Shown in pieces: positions 50,121 to 59,094 of a DNA stretch of 64,000 bases. The DNA is from an uncultured Succinivibrionaceae bacterium (GTDB lineage: Bacteria > Pseudomonadota > Gammaproteobacteria > Enterobacterales > Succinivibrionaceae): contig CALXNX010000001.1 of assembly GCA_944389865.1 (NCBI GenBank), forward strand, positions 58,763 to 122,762, written 5' to 3'. The first letter of the stretch is position 1. Each line of letters opens with the position of its first letter. Both the position numbers and the translations under genes were made by a program. The notes below the pieces were generated by a model, which did not search any database, was not told where the DNA came from, and saw nothing but the letters and a program-made list of their open reading frames with translations.

Positions 50121-51059
50121 TCAGCTCTGTCGTCCCGGCCTTTTTACCTGACAGGACTGCAGCACAATGGATGGATCGCTGCCGCCTTCCTGTGCAGGTT
50201 TAGGCAGCGGCAAAGAGCTGTTGACCGTCTGTCCGGATTTCTTGCTTTCCATGATCTGCCTGCGGCTTTCATGCGGCCGTATTCCGGCAGTCTTCATAAG
50301 CACCCGCTCAAAATGCGTCAGAGACGAAAAGCTTACGGCCTCGGAAACTGCGGTTAAATTCAGATCGCTCTCCATAAAGAGCCGCTGGGCGTGCAGGATG
50401 CGCAGAAAGTTGCGGTATTCAATCACTGTATTGCCGGTGTATTTCTTAAACTCGTGGCACAGATGGAACTTGGAGATGTAAAAGCGCGCGGAGAGATCGT
50501 CAAGGCTCAGATCCTGCGCGTAGTGCTCGGAAATATAGGCCACCTCCTTGCGGATCTTGCCGACATTTAAAGGATCGAGCCGGCGCGACTTCAGGCGCAG
50601 AATGCGCACGATAAGGAGGTTGAGCAGGGACTCCTTGACGGCCAGCGACAGCTCATCACAGCCGCTGTCCTCTTCTGACAGCAGCTCCTGCAGCATTTCC
50701 TCCACATAGCGGATATCCGCCGCGTCGGTGAGCTCATGCACCCCCTGCAGCTCCTTCAAGCGCTCATAAAGCCCGGGAGCTGTTCCCTCGGGGGTGAAAC
50801 AGACCACCACGCGGCGAAAGGGTGCGCCTTTAAGCCCATAGGAGTGATGCATCAGACGCGGGGGCAGCACCACCAGGGTGTGCGGCTTGATGGCATAGAG
50901 CCTGTCATCCACCACGTACTGCCGACTGCAGGCTTCTAAGTAATAGAGCTCAAAAAAGCTGTGAAAGTGCGAGGATGTCATATTGTCATCCTGCCCTTCC
51001 TTGCGCTCGGCGGCGATTACCACCCCCTGCGCCATTACTACTGCGGCATTATCGATCAT
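50121..51059 (-). CDS. Cupin-AraC family transcriptional regulator
   Basis: About 312 aa; the ATG at 51059 (MIDNAAVVMAQG) is preferred over a GTG one codon earlier (GGAGTAAG upstream). The N-terminal cupin-like sensor reads 'SSHFHSFFELYYLEACSRQYVVDDRLYAIKPHTLVVLPPRLMHHSY'. The HTH pair is 'SLDDLSARFYISKFHLCHEFKKYTGNTVIEYRN' and 'NLTAVSEAVSFSSLTHFERVLMKTAGIRPHESRR'. A Pro/Ser-rich tail follows. It lies 26 bp downstream of the broken glycosidase-like fragment on the same strand, so it may once have regulated a glycoside operon. Confidence 0.87.
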   Translation of the reverse strand: MIDNAAVVMAQGVVIAAERKEGQDDNMTSSHFHSFFELYYLEACSRQYVVDDRLYAIKPHTLVVLPPRLMHHSYGLKGAPFRRVVVCFTPEGTAPGLYERLKELQGVHELTDAADIRYVEEMLQELLSEEDSGCDELSLAVKESLLNLLIVRILRLKSRRLDPLNVGKIRKEVAYISEHYAQDLSLDDLSARFYISKFHLCHEFKKYTGNTVIEYRNFLRILHAQRLFMESDLNLTAVSEAVSFSSLTHFERVLMKTAGIRPHESRRQIMESKKSGQTVNSSLPLPKPAQEGGSDPSIVLQSCQVKRPGRQS

Positions 51060-51085
51060 CACCTTACTCCTGTGTCTGCTGCAGC

Positions 51086-51629
51086 CTAGGCCGGCGCAGA
51101 GTCGTCCTTGCCGCCGTTATTTTCCATGCCGATAAGGTCAAAGTGCGCGGTGCTCACGGTCAGGGTGAAATTATGCTGCACCGGGCGGCGGAACTTCACG
51201 GCGATCACGCGATCAGTCAGGCGGTAGTACCAGCCCTCGGCGGCCGCATCAAAGTCGTCGGCGGTGAGGAAGCGCGGCAGCTGCCTGCCTTCAAGCGCAG
51301 CAAAGAGTGCGCCCTTCATGGGGCTTGCCACTTCAATCAGCATCTCCTCGACCGTGCTCTGACGCTCGCCTGAGACCTTAAAATCAATGTTAAGGGTCTC
51401 GCGGCCGGTAACGGTCACCTCCGTGAGGCAGTAATCGCCATGCTGATATTTCAGGGTGGAGCCGTCATCTTCGTAGAGGAAGAAGGGCAGCGTGCGCACG
51501 CCGTCAGGCTGCGCGTTCGGGGCAATGCGCAGGGTTAAAAAAATACAGCCGCAGCGTGACCGCATTAGTCCTGACGGCAAAATAATTGCCGCAAGCCTCT
51601 ACGGACAGCACCTTTCTTGCAATTTTCAT
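51086..51629 (-). pseudogene. Frameshifted fragment resembling the C-terminal domain of a GH31 glycosidase
   Basis: An ATG at 51629 with a good RBS (AGAGGGGGAAAAT) opens a frame MKIARKVLSVEACGNYFAVR that would stop ~25 codons on. The downstream frame (51086-51580) continues the same protein if one base is gained or lost in the 7-base T run (51537-51543). The joined product contains 'LPFFLYEDDGSTLKYQHGDY', which resembles the YEDDG segment of the GH31 C-terminal beta-domain (DUF5110-like). The catalytic barrel is absent. It is either a degraded gene, a homopolymer sequencing error, or a slippage site. Confidence 0.5.
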
Positions 51630-51805
51630 ATTTTCCCCCTCTAAATTTTAGGATACTTGGATCCTAGACAAGCGCAGGGGGGGGGATTGCTCTACTAAAA
51701 TTGCACTCTTAGAGCGAAATTTCTACCAATCTTGCGGCGGTGAGTAAAATTTGCTTTAGATCACACAATCCGGGCAGGGCGATTGGTCTGCCCGGTATCC
51801 GGCTT

Positions 51806-53164
51806 TTATGCTGCAGTACTTGAAAGCAGCTGCGCCTTAAGCGCGCGGTAATGCTTGAGCACCCGCAGACGATAGTAAACAGCAGCTGCAGACAGGCCGG
51901 TGAAAATGCCGATCCAAAAGCCCTCAGGACCGGTAAAGGGGGATGGAATATACCCGTAGCACAGGGCATAGCCCAAGGGCAGCGCGGCACAGTAAAAGGC
52001 CATAATCGTGCCCTTGAAGATGGCGGCGCTGTCTTTAAAACCGCGCAGGATGAAAGCCTGCATAGTCTGAGTATTCTCGCTGAACTGATTGGCCGCAGAG
52101 AAGAGCAGCAGGAAGGCTGCAAAGGAGGAAGCGGCCGCATTATCAGTAAACAGCGGCGTAACCCTTTCGCGCAGCAGCAGAATCAGCGCAATATTGATCG
52201 CCGTGCCGGCAAAGGCCAGCCTGTATCCTGCCTGTATCACTGCGCGCAGCATCTGCAGATTGCCGCTGCCGATGTTGTATCCCACGGCGATCGAAGCGGC
52301 AATGCCCATGGAAAGCGGCAGATTGTACAGGCACGAGGTCGCGGACATGGCAATGGAGTGTGCTGACACCTGCTCCGGGCCCAGCGGACTTAACAGCAGG
52401 GCAATCAAGGTAAAGCACGAACACTCCACCGAGGCGGCAAGTCCCAAGGGCAGCGAAAGACGGTAGAAGCTGCGGATTTCGCCTGCGCGCAGAGGCTGGG
52501 TATTAAAGCGCAGCGTAGTGCGGTAAAGCATCGGCACCGCCCGGATATACCCCATGAAGGTGATAAGGGACAGGATGATGGAAATAAGCGTCGCTACGCC
52601 GCAGCCGGCGCCTCCCAGGGCCGGAGCGCCCATTTTGCCGAAGATGAAGATGTAGTTTAAGGGGATGTTGTAGCACAGCGCCACCACACCGAAATACAGG
52701 GTGGCGCGCGTACGGCCCATAGCCTCGCAGTAGCCGCGGCAGGCGGCGTAGGCGGCGGTAAAGGGCATGGCCAGCCCCACGGCAATGATGTAGCCGCGTG
52801 CGGTTGCTTCCATGCGCGCATCGCTGTCGATATCCAGCGCATAGAGCGCCAGTACAATTAAAAGCGCCCCGATCAAAATGCTGATAAGCCCCGAGCACAA
52901 CAGGGCCTTTAAATGCGTATGCGGGATCTGCGCAAACTCCTGTGCCCCGCGATGTCGGGCAATTAAGGGCTGCAGCGCCGACATCATCCCGATGATGAAC
53001 ATCGATGCCGGAAAGAAGAACGATCCGCCGATCGCCACACCGGCAAGATCTGAGGTCCCGGCCATGCCGGCCATTACCATATCAGACAGGCCTAAGCAGG
53101 CGTAGGAGAGATTGCCGCATAAAATGGGCAGCGCCAAGCGCACAATAGTGTGGACAGCTTTCAT
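51806..53164 (-). CDS. MATE family efflux transporter
   Basis: A 452-aa inner-membrane protein with about 12 hydrophobic helices in two halves. The start of each half carries the MATE pattern: 'LALPILCGNLSYACLGLSDMVMAGMAGTSDLAGVAIG' and 'LSLPLGLAASVECSCFTLIALLLSPLGPEQVSAHSIA'. The asparagine- and proline-rich first helix fits the NorM branch. It uses a Na+ or H+ gradient to export cationic drugs and metabolites. The ~90-bp gap to the HAD gene and the ~175-bp gap downstream show no clear terminator. Confidence 0.92.
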   Translation of the reverse strand: MKAVHTIVRLALPILCGNLSYACLGLSDMVMAGMAGTSDLAGVAIGGSFFFPASMFIIGMMSALQPLIARHRGAQEFAQIPHTHLKALLCSGLISILIGALLIVLALYALDIDSDARMEATARGYIIAVGLAMPFTAAYAACRGYCEAMGRTRATLYFGVVALCYNIPLNYIFIFGKMGAPALGGAGCGVATLISIILSLITFMGYIRAVPMLYRTTLRFNTQPLRAGEIRSFYRLSLPLGLAASVECSCFTLIALLLSPLGPEQVSAHSIAMSATSCLYNLPLSMGIAASIAVGYNIGSGNLQMLRAVIQAGYRLAFAGTAINIALILLLRERVTPLFTDNAAASSFAAFLLLFSAANQFSENTQTMQAFILRGFKDSAAIFKGTIMAFYCAALPLGYALCYGYIPSPFTGPEGFWIGIFTGLSAAAVYYRLRVLKHYRALKAQLLSSTAA

Positions 53165-53252
53165 GATATTCTGAAAATTTAGAGTCTGCAGGCCTCGGAC
53201 TTAGTAGCACAGCGGCCGTGGAAAGCCTGAAAGAACGGCCGGCGCGGGAAAG

Positions 53253-53888
53253 TTAGATCTCCTCAGGCTCTAAAATTTCGCTGATGACTCTGCCGCCGAA
53301 AACTTTGACTAAATGCATGCCGGCGGCCTTCACCCCTTTAAAGCCGATGGGCGTATCTTCAAACACCACGCATTGATGCGGCTGCGCCCCTAAGCGGCGT
53401 GCGGCCTCTAAATAAGTTTCGGGATCGGGCTTGCCGTGCGTAATTTGATCTGCTGATACTAAGGTCTCAAGCTTATCCATTACGCCGTATTTGACGAGCA
53501 GCGGCTGCGATTCGGCCCATACTGAGCCGGTAGCTACCGCTAAATGACAGCCGTGCGCGGCCAGATCATCAATCAACTGCACCATGTACGGGAAGCACTG
53601 CGCCTGCGGCATAAACTGCTCCCGGTAAGCCTGACTTTTTTGATCCTTCAGCTCCTCAGGAGTGATATCCAAGTGATACTCAGCGCAGAAGCGTTTGGCA
53701 ATATCTAAAGTCGGGATGCCGCCGATTTGGGAGAGAAAGTCCTCAGAGATATCCGGCAGACCATAAGGCTTGCCGGCGGCATTCCAAGCCTTGGCATGCT
53801 GCGGCTCAGAGTCGAGCAGCGTGCCGTCCATATCAAAGATCACGTACTTAAAGGCTGCAAGCGCCTCAAAAGAAAAAGGAACAGCCAT
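53253..53888 (-). CDS. HAD-superfamily sugar phosphatase (beta-phosphoglucomutase-like subgroup)
   Basis: A 211-aa haloacid-dehalogenase hydrolase. Motif I is 'FDMDGTLLDSEPQH' (nucleophile and acid/base Asp), motif II 'VATGS', motif III Lys in 'THGKPDPETYLEA', and motif IV 'VVFEDTPIGFKGVKAAGM'. A helical cap sits between motifs I and II, as in YqaB/YniC-type fructose-1-phosphate or hexitol phosphatases. The Glu-Asp of motif IV is typical of that group. Likely role is dephosphorylation of a sugar phosphate; the substrate is not predictable. Confidence 0.87.
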   Translation of the reverse strand: MAVPFSFEALAAFKYVIFDMDGTLLDSEPQHAKAWNAAGKPYGLPDISEDFLSQIGGIPTLDIAKRFCAEYHLDITPEELKDQKSQAYREQFMPQAQCFPYMVQLIDDLAAHGCHLAVATGSVWAESQPLLVKYGVMDKLETLVSADQITHGKPDPETYLEAARRLGAQPHQCVVFEDTPIGFKGVKAAGMHLVKVFGGRVISEILEPEEI

Positions 53889-54065
53889 AAAAACTTCAGT
53901 TTAGCGTTAAAAACTGCGCCTAAGATATCATAAATTCTAGTTTTCTCAAGAGCAGCAGGGACAGCTTAGAGTTTTGGCAGGAGCACAGCACTGAAAAACG
54001 AACTTAACCTTATCGCAGGTTAGGGCATAAAAGTACTCTGGTTTAACCTCAAAAGGCCTTTCAGA

Positions 54066-55088
54066 TTAATCCCGTACAATCATATCGCTGACGCAGCCGC
54101 TGTTATTTTCCGGGTTTAGATCCTGAGATATGCGGATGCGCTTACGGTTCCTGCTGAGCTTAGCTGCCAGCGCGGAGGCATCAGCGGCGGCTTTAGCTTC
54201 GCGCTGCAGCTTTTTGCGGTACTGCAGCGGGGTTATGTTGAATTTCTGCTTAAAGCCTTTGAAGAAGTATCCCGCGCTTTCAAAGCCGTTTTCCGCCGCA
54301 ATCACCGAGATCGGAGCATCGGACTGCGATAAGGCGTAAGCCGCGCGGCGCAGTCTTAAATCGTTTAAATACTCGGTAAAGCTCATGCCGGTGACTTTCT
54401 TAAAGAAGCGGCAGAAATACTGCACCGTCACATCCATGCGGCGCGCCGCATCCACCACCGACAGGGGGCCGGCATAATGCTCGTCAATATAGCTCAGGAT
54501 ATCGCGCAGATTGTCACGTTTAGCCTGACGCTTGACCGTGGTTTTCAGCTCTTTTTTGGAGATTACGCCCTGAGCGTACAGAGTGGACAGCAGCTCTAAG
54601 AGTTTTGCCTTGACCACTAAGCGCTGCGCGGCGTCATCACCCTGCGCATGCGCAGTGACGTAGGAGAGCAGCGCATCAGCTTCAGCATAGCTGGGATGCT
54701 CCGGGGTCAGCGGTACGGGCAGAGGAATATAGCCCTGCGAAAGTCCGCGGAACAGATCAGACTGCAGCTCATCATAATGCTCTAAGACCAGCATGCTGAG
54801 ATCAAACACCACGGCCTCCTCTACCGTACCGGCCGGCAGAGTGAAGGTGTGCACTACATTGCCCGGGATCAGGAGAATTGCCGGGGCACTGATAGTGACC
54901 GGCTCGCCGGCGTCTAAAGCGTAAGTAAAGGTGCCGGAAACAAAGCGCACAATCTCTACTTCAGGATGCCAATGCAGCACGACGCGATGCTCATAATGAT
55001 CATCAGCGTGGCGGTAGGCAGCCAGCGGAAAGACGCTGGTGCCGTGCTGCTGAGGTTCCTTCAAGACTTTATTCTGGGCTGCAGACAT
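54066..55088 (-). CDS. Cupin-AraC family transcriptional regulator
   Basis: A 340-aa protein. The cupin sensor is clear: 'HRVVLHWHPEVEIVRFVSGTFTY' and 'PAILLIPGNVVHTFTLPAG'. The DNA-binding part has HTH1 'PLSVVDAARRMDVTVQYFCRFFKKVTGMSFTEYL' and HTH2 'PISVIAAENGFESAGYFFKGFKQKFNITPLQYRKK'. A Lys/Arg-rich tail (AAKLSRNRKRIRISQ) follows. No adjacent target operon is obvious; the region upstream (55089-55583) contains only the promoter side of a diguanylate cyclase gene. Confidence 0.88.
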   Translation of the reverse strand: MSAAQNKVLKEPQQHGTSVFPLAAYRHADDHYEHRVVLHWHPEVEIVRFVSGTFTYALDAGEPVTISAPAILLIPGNVVHTFTLPAGTVEEAVVFDLSMLVLEHYDELQSDLFRGLSQGYIPLPVPLTPEHPSYAEADALLSYVTAHAQGDDAAQRLVVKAKLLELLSTLYAQGVISKKELKTTVKRQAKRDNLRDILSYIDEHYAGPLSVVDAARRMDVTVQYFCRFFKKVTGMSFTEYLNDLRLRRAAYALSQSDAPISVIAAENGFESAGYFFKGFKQKFNITPLQYRKKLQREAKAAADASALAAKLSRNRKRIRISQDLNPENNSGCVSDMIVRD

Positions 55089-55583
55089 AGGCTAAAACTC
55101 AAAAAACAGATGATTTTCAAAGTACTTATTATATAGCAGCCTATCTGAGGCGATCACGCGCCAACGGAATTTTTCTCAAAAACATCAATGATTTTTATCT
55201 GCAGCACCGCCGCTGCGCGCCTAAAGGCGAAAAAGAGCAACGCAAACTTTCCGATCAGCCAAGGTACGTCTTTAATTTATGCCCAGGGTTGACTAAAATA
55301 GGCAAAAGAGACTTAGCCGCTGTGATCATCTGCTTTGGCGGCGATGCATTTATCCTGCCCCCCTGTGGGCGGACTTGGAGAACGCAGGCGCGCTGTTGCG
55401 CACCGTGAACAAGAGGTTTAGTGCTCAAGGTTCAGCTATTGATGCCAATGCTGTTTTCAGCTGTTGGTTTTGCCGAACAATGTGATAGTTTAACCGTAAC
55501 TGAACTGACAGCAGGATCGGATCGTGCTGAGGCGCACGCAGGCTCAAAGCCGGATTCTGCCCTCCAATCAGGAATGTTTTGCG
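55089..55583. other. 495-bp intergenic region between a regulator gene and a diguanylate cyclase gene
   Basis: No convincing gene, tRNA or known RNA motif was seen. A TTGACT hexamer at 55289-55294 could be a -35 box, but no good -10 follows. Short GC-rich self-complementary pieces (around 55217-55232 and 55391-55401) could form hairpins. The length and GC content leave room for an unrecognised small RNA. Confidence 0.35.
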
Positions 55584-56633
55584 ATGAGTTATAAAGAAAA
55601 GCTCAAGCCCAAGGTTCCGGCTGCTCCGCCTAAGGGGGCTGCTGCTGTACCTGAATATAAGCAGGGCGTGCAGCCGCAGCGCGTGACTGATGCGGATGCG
55701 CGGATCTTCGGTGAAAAGGCAGTGGAAGTCGCGCGCTACTGCTTTCACTGCGATGCAGAACATGAGTCCGGGCTGTGGAACTTCATGCTGCCGGATGTGA
55801 GCTTTATCGGGCCGCTGCCGGGCATGGATGAAGTCTTCGGCATCGAAGCCTATAAAAAAGCCATTGCCGATGACCTGGAGTTTTGGTTTGACTACTACGA
55901 TGAGAAGTATTTTCTGCTGTTTTCAGACGGTCAGCACGCGGTAGTCACTGGGCATTTAATCCTGAAAACGCGCCCGGGCGAGCAGATCTTTTTATTTGTC
56001 AAACAGCGCTTTACCTTCTTCTTTATTAATGTAGACGGCGTGCCGATGGTCTATCACGTGCATATTTCCGATCCGGATAATATCAGCACCGATGAGGCCT
56101 TCCCGTTCCGCGTTGGTTCCGAGCTGCGCGAGCTGATTGAGAAGATCAAGCAGAGCGCCTTAAGTGATGCCATGACCAAGCTGCACAACCGCAACTTCTT
56201 AGAAGAAAACTACGATGCGCTCAATGCTCAAATCAATGCGGCCGCGCCTGCAGGCTTAGTGCTGTACTTTGATTTAAACGGCTTTAAGCAGGTAAATGAC
56301 AGTTACGGTCATGCCGCCGGCGACAGTCTGATCCGCTCCTTTGCTGCAGCGCTGCGCGCCGCAGCCGCGAACTTCCTGCCGCACTCAGAGATCCTGCGCG
56401 CCGGCGGCGATGAGTTCATTGTGATTGCCCCGCAGGCGGTGCGCCGTGACATCAGACCTTTTACGCATGAGGTTAAGGCGCAGCTGTGCGAGCGCGTCTA
56501 TAATCTCAAAAACAAGATATCCTTTGCCATCGGCTGGGCGCGGCCTGACGGACAAAAATCGATCAAGGAGCTGATTGCCATGGCAGATCAGCGCATGTAC
56601 CGCTGCAAACGCCGCCAAAAAGCTGAACGCTGA
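55584..56633 (+). CDS. Diguanylate cyclase (GGDEF) with an N-terminal NTF2/SnoaL-like sensor
   Basis: A 349-aa soluble protein; the ATG at 55584 (MSYKEKLKPK) has an AGGAA site upstream. Residues ~55-195 form an NTF2/SnoaL-like alpha+beta domain ('FMLPDVSFIGPLPGMDEVFGIEAYKKAI', 'VTGHLILKTRPGEQIFLFVKQRFTFFF'). Residues ~205-345 are a GGDEF domain with 'SDAMTKLHNRNFLEENY', 'YFDLNGFKQVNDSYGHAAGD' and an intact 'RAGGDEF' active site. The product is c-di-GMP. The RxxD inhibitory site is not seen five residues before GGDEF. No membrane segment is present, so it probably senses a cytoplasmic ligand. Confidence 0.9.
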   Translation: MSYKEKLKPKVPAAPPKGAAAVPEYKQGVQPQRVTDADARIFGEKAVEVARYCFHCDAEHESGLWNFMLPDVSFIGPLPGMDEVFGIEAYKKAIADDLEFWFDYYDEKYFLLFSDGQHAVVTGHLILKTRPGEQIFLFVKQRFTFFFINVDGVPMVYHVHISDPDNISTDEAFPFRVGSELRELIEKIKQSALSDAMTKLHNRNFLEENYDALNAQINAAAPAGLVLYFDLNGFKQVNDSYGHAAGDSLIRSFAAALRAAAANFLPHSEILRAGGDEFIVIAPQAVRRDIRPFTHEVKAQLCERVYNLKNKISFAIGWARPDGQKSIKELIAMADQRMYRCKRRQKAER

Positions 56634-56667
56634 GCGTCAGCGTACAGCAATAAAGGTTCAGCATAAG

Positions 56668-56693
56668 AGCTCCCGGCCGCTGCGCCGGGAGCT
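56668..56693. terminator. Bidirectional stem-loop between convergent genes
   Basis: AGCTCCCGGC and GCCGGGAGCT form a perfect 10-bp stem with a 6-base loop between the cyclase stop and the symporter stop. There is no strong U-tract on either side. Confidence 0.55.
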
Positions 56694-56705
56694 GCAGCAT
56701 CTTGA

Positions 56706-58082
56706 TTAAAGCCAGCTGGTGATCAAGATGACAAGCATTATGACTTGGTCTGCCACCGTACCGGAGATTAAGATGGTGAGAATTAAGATCGGGCTTGCCA
56801 CCGTGATCATAAAGCGGAACACCTGCATAAAGGTATCCGAGACATGACTGCCCAAGCGGATCTCCTCGCGCATCTGTTTCCAGGCTTTAAGACCTACCAG
56901 CATGCACACTACCAGGCCGCCGATAGGCAGGGACAGATTGCTGGTCAGGAAATCAAAGTTATCAAAGATAGTGCGCCCGGCGATCTTAAAGTCCGCCAGG
57001 GGACCGAAGCTTAAGCCGCAGAAACTGCCGACAAAGAGCAGGGCAAATGAGGCGGCGATGACGGCGCGCACGCGCGGCATCTGCCATTTCTCCACCATGA
57101 AGGCGACCACGAGCTCCAGCAGCGACACCGAGCTGGTAATGGCGGCTACCACTAAGCACAGATAAAACGCGATGGCAAAGAGCTGGCCTGCAGGAAGCTG
57201 TGCAAATACCGCCGGCATGGTCATGAAGGTCAGCCCCGGGCCTGCTGAGGGGTTTAAGTTAAAGGCAAATACCGCCGGCATGATCATCAGGCCGCCTAAG
57301 ATGGAGGCCGCAGTAGCAAGGAAGGTGATCCAGGCGCAGCCGGTGATTAAATTGCTCTCCTTGGACAGATACGAGCCGTAAGTGAGCATGCAGCCGCAGC
57401 CGACGCATAAGCTGAAGAAGGTAAAGCCCATGGCCGCCAATAGACCTTCCCAGCTGAAGGCCTCAGGGGACCAGCTGAACAGATAGGACAAGCCTTTTTC
57501 AGCGCCGGGGATCGTCACGCCGCGTACGATCACGATGAGCACTAAGACAAAGAGCAGCGGCATTAAGACCTTGCTCAAGCGCTCAATGCCCTTGCTGATA
57601 TCGTAAGCCACTACCCACCCTGTGAAGAATAAAAACAGGGCCTGATAGCCGATGGCAATATAGGGATTGGAGACCAGTGCGCCGAAATGCGCGCCTAAGG
57701 CGTTCTGATCGGCCACTAAGCCGTTGCCTAAAATGGCATCTACGGTATAGGAAATGGTCCAGCCGCCGATGGCGGAGTAGAAGCACAGTACGCAGAAACC
57801 CGTGAGTACGCCGATATAGCCGAAGAAAGCCCAGCCCTTGCCGCCGATGCGGGTATAGGCGGAAACGATATTGCCCTTGCCGGCGCGGCCAATGGCCATT
57901 TCTGCGATTAATAAGGCCAATCCAATGGTAAAGGAAATCACAATATAGGGGAACATGAAGACGCTGCCACCGTTACTGCCCGCCAAATAGGGGAATTTCC
58001 AAATAGCGCCTAAGCCCACTGCGGCTCCGGCACTGGCGAGAATAAAGCCTAGGCGGCTCTTCCAATTACTGCGCTCAGTCAT
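56706..58082 (-). CDS. Sodium-dependent transporter of the neurotransmitter:sodium symporter (NSS/SNF) family
   Basis: A 458-aa inner-membrane protein with about 11 helices; the start at 58082 has AGGAGG 4 bp upstream. The NSS signature is 'WKSRLGFILASAGAAVGLGAIWKFPYLAGSNGGSVFMFPYI' (shown by its start and end; helix 1 with the Na+-site residues). Later 'AMGFTFFSLCVGCGCMLTYGSYL' (helix 6) and 'VAAITSSVSLLELVVAFMVE' (helix 8 Na2-site serines) fit LeuT-like transporters. It likely imports an amino acid with Na+, as known for MhsT/LeuT and tryptophan transporters. Specificity is open. Confidence 0.92.
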   Translation of the reverse strand: MTERSNWKSRLGFILASAGAAVGLGAIWKFPYLAGSNGGSVFMFPYIVISFTIGLALLIAEMAIGRAGKGNIVSAYTRIGGKGWAFFGYIGVLTGFCVLCFYSAIGGWTISYTVDAILGNGLVADQNALGAHFGALVSNPYIAIGYQALFLFFTGWVVAYDISKGIERLSKVLMPLLFVLVLIVIVRGVTIPGAEKGLSYLFSWSPEAFSWEGLLAAMGFTFFSLCVGCGCMLTYGSYLSKESNLITGCAWITFLATAASILGGLMIMPAVFAFNLNPSAGPGLTFMTMPAVFAQLPAGQLFAIAFYLCLVVAAITSSVSLLELVVAFMVEKWQMPRVRAVIAASFALLFVGSFCGLSFGPLADFKIAGRTIFDNFDFLTSNLSLPIGGLVVCMLVGLKAWKQMREEIRLGSHVSDTFMQVFRFMITVASPILILTILISGTVADQVIMLVILITSWL

Positions 58083-58278
58083 TAAACCTCCTGTACTCAG
58101 CGCTGCCGCCCGATGCGGCAATTGCGCACCATTATAAACCCGACCTGAATCTTTACCTATTTTGGTGCACAGATCTGGTGCAAAGGCGGTGCTTAAGGCT
58201 CGCAGAGACTCTTTAACTAAAGCAGTGCAAACTGGGTGACCAGGAGAGCAGAATAGGGGGTAAAGGCAGATAAAGCGC

Positions 58279-58512
58279 TTAACTTAAGCTTTTAAGACGC
58301 GAGCATCCTGCAGCAAAAACTGTCTTTATAGCATCCTGAACTTCTTGGGCTGATGTAGGTTTAAAGTGCTTAAAAATCAGGTCGGCAATTTCTTTACCAG
58401 GGTTATCTTTAGAAGGCATTTTGTGTTCCTTAAAATGAACCTAAAGTTTAACAAAACCCCCGATCTTAATGATCGGAAGTTAAAGGTTTACACAAAATTT
58501 CTTTCACTCCCC
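58279..58512 (-). mobile_element. IS256-type insertion sequence remnant (one end plus transposase start)
   Basis: A 46-codon frame at 58279-58419 reads MPSKDNPGKEIADLIFKHFK then 'PTSAQEVQDAIKTVF', matching the N-terminus of IS256/mutator transposases before it breaks off. Upstream, 58485-58512 (GGTTTACACAAAATTTCTTTC then ACTCCCC) looks like an IS256-type terminal inverted repeat. A hairpin CCGATC-TTAAT-GATCGG lies between them. The rest of the element and the other end are missing. The 464-bp gap 58083-58546 holds this relic and no complete gene; a plus-strand frame across it is antisense shadow. Confidence 0.6.
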
Positions 58513-58546
58513 AATTTAGGTCAAGCAGGCATTTGCCGGGATAATA

Positions 58547-59032
58547 ATGCATAAATTAACGCACCGTGACGGCGATGATCTGAAGGCTTTATACTGGCGA
58601 CAGTTTAACCGGGCCTTAGCGGACAGGGATTACGCTGCCTTAAAAGAGATCTTCAATCAGTTCCTGAACGAATTTTCCTACGTCGGCATTGAGAACTTCA
58701 ATGAAGCGGCCTTCCGCGATGTGATCAAAGCCTTTTTAGTGCTGATGGGCGGCAATGCCTACTCAGAATATCCGACAGCAGCAGGGCGCAGTGATCTTTG
58801 CCTGTCGACTGACCGAGCGCTGTTTGTTTTTGAATTTAAACTGACCGCCGATCCTGCACAGACGTCGGCGAAGCTGCAGGAGGCGGCAGCGCAGATCAAA
58901 TCGCGCAAATATGCTGTCCGCATGAGCGGTCAGCAGGTGATCGCCTTGGCCGCCGTCATCGTAAACGAGAAAGCAAAGCAGGGGGCAGCTGCTCCGGTGC
59001 GTGAAATGGCAATTTTAGAGCCGGTATCCTGA
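58547..59032 (+). pseudogene. C-terminal PD-(D/E)XK nuclease part of an AAA-ATPase-like (DUF1703) protein
   Basis: A 161-codon frame. 'QFNRALADRDYAALKEIFNQFLNEFSYVG' and 'FRDVIKAFLVLMGGNAYSEYPTAAGRSDLCL' followed by 'FVFEFKLTADP' match the C-terminal third of the AAA-ATPase-like/DUF1703 family. The nuclease-like Asp and Glu-x-Lys are kept. The whole ATPase part (~350 residues) is missing. An IS256 end lies 35 bp before the ATG, so insertion and deletion probably removed it. The frame itself is intact and might still be translated. Expression is uncertain, because no ribosome site is visible. Confidence 0.65.
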
Positions 59033-59094
59033 ACGCCGGCTGAGAAAAGCGCAGTCTGCATTTTTCCATCGGGAGAGCAAAGGCAGATAAGGTG

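Noticed and set aside
58366..58554. Plus-strand 62-codon frame before the PD-(D/E)XK fragment
   Set aside because: It is antisense to the IS256 transposase remnant and its terminal repeat, with no sign of its own coding value.
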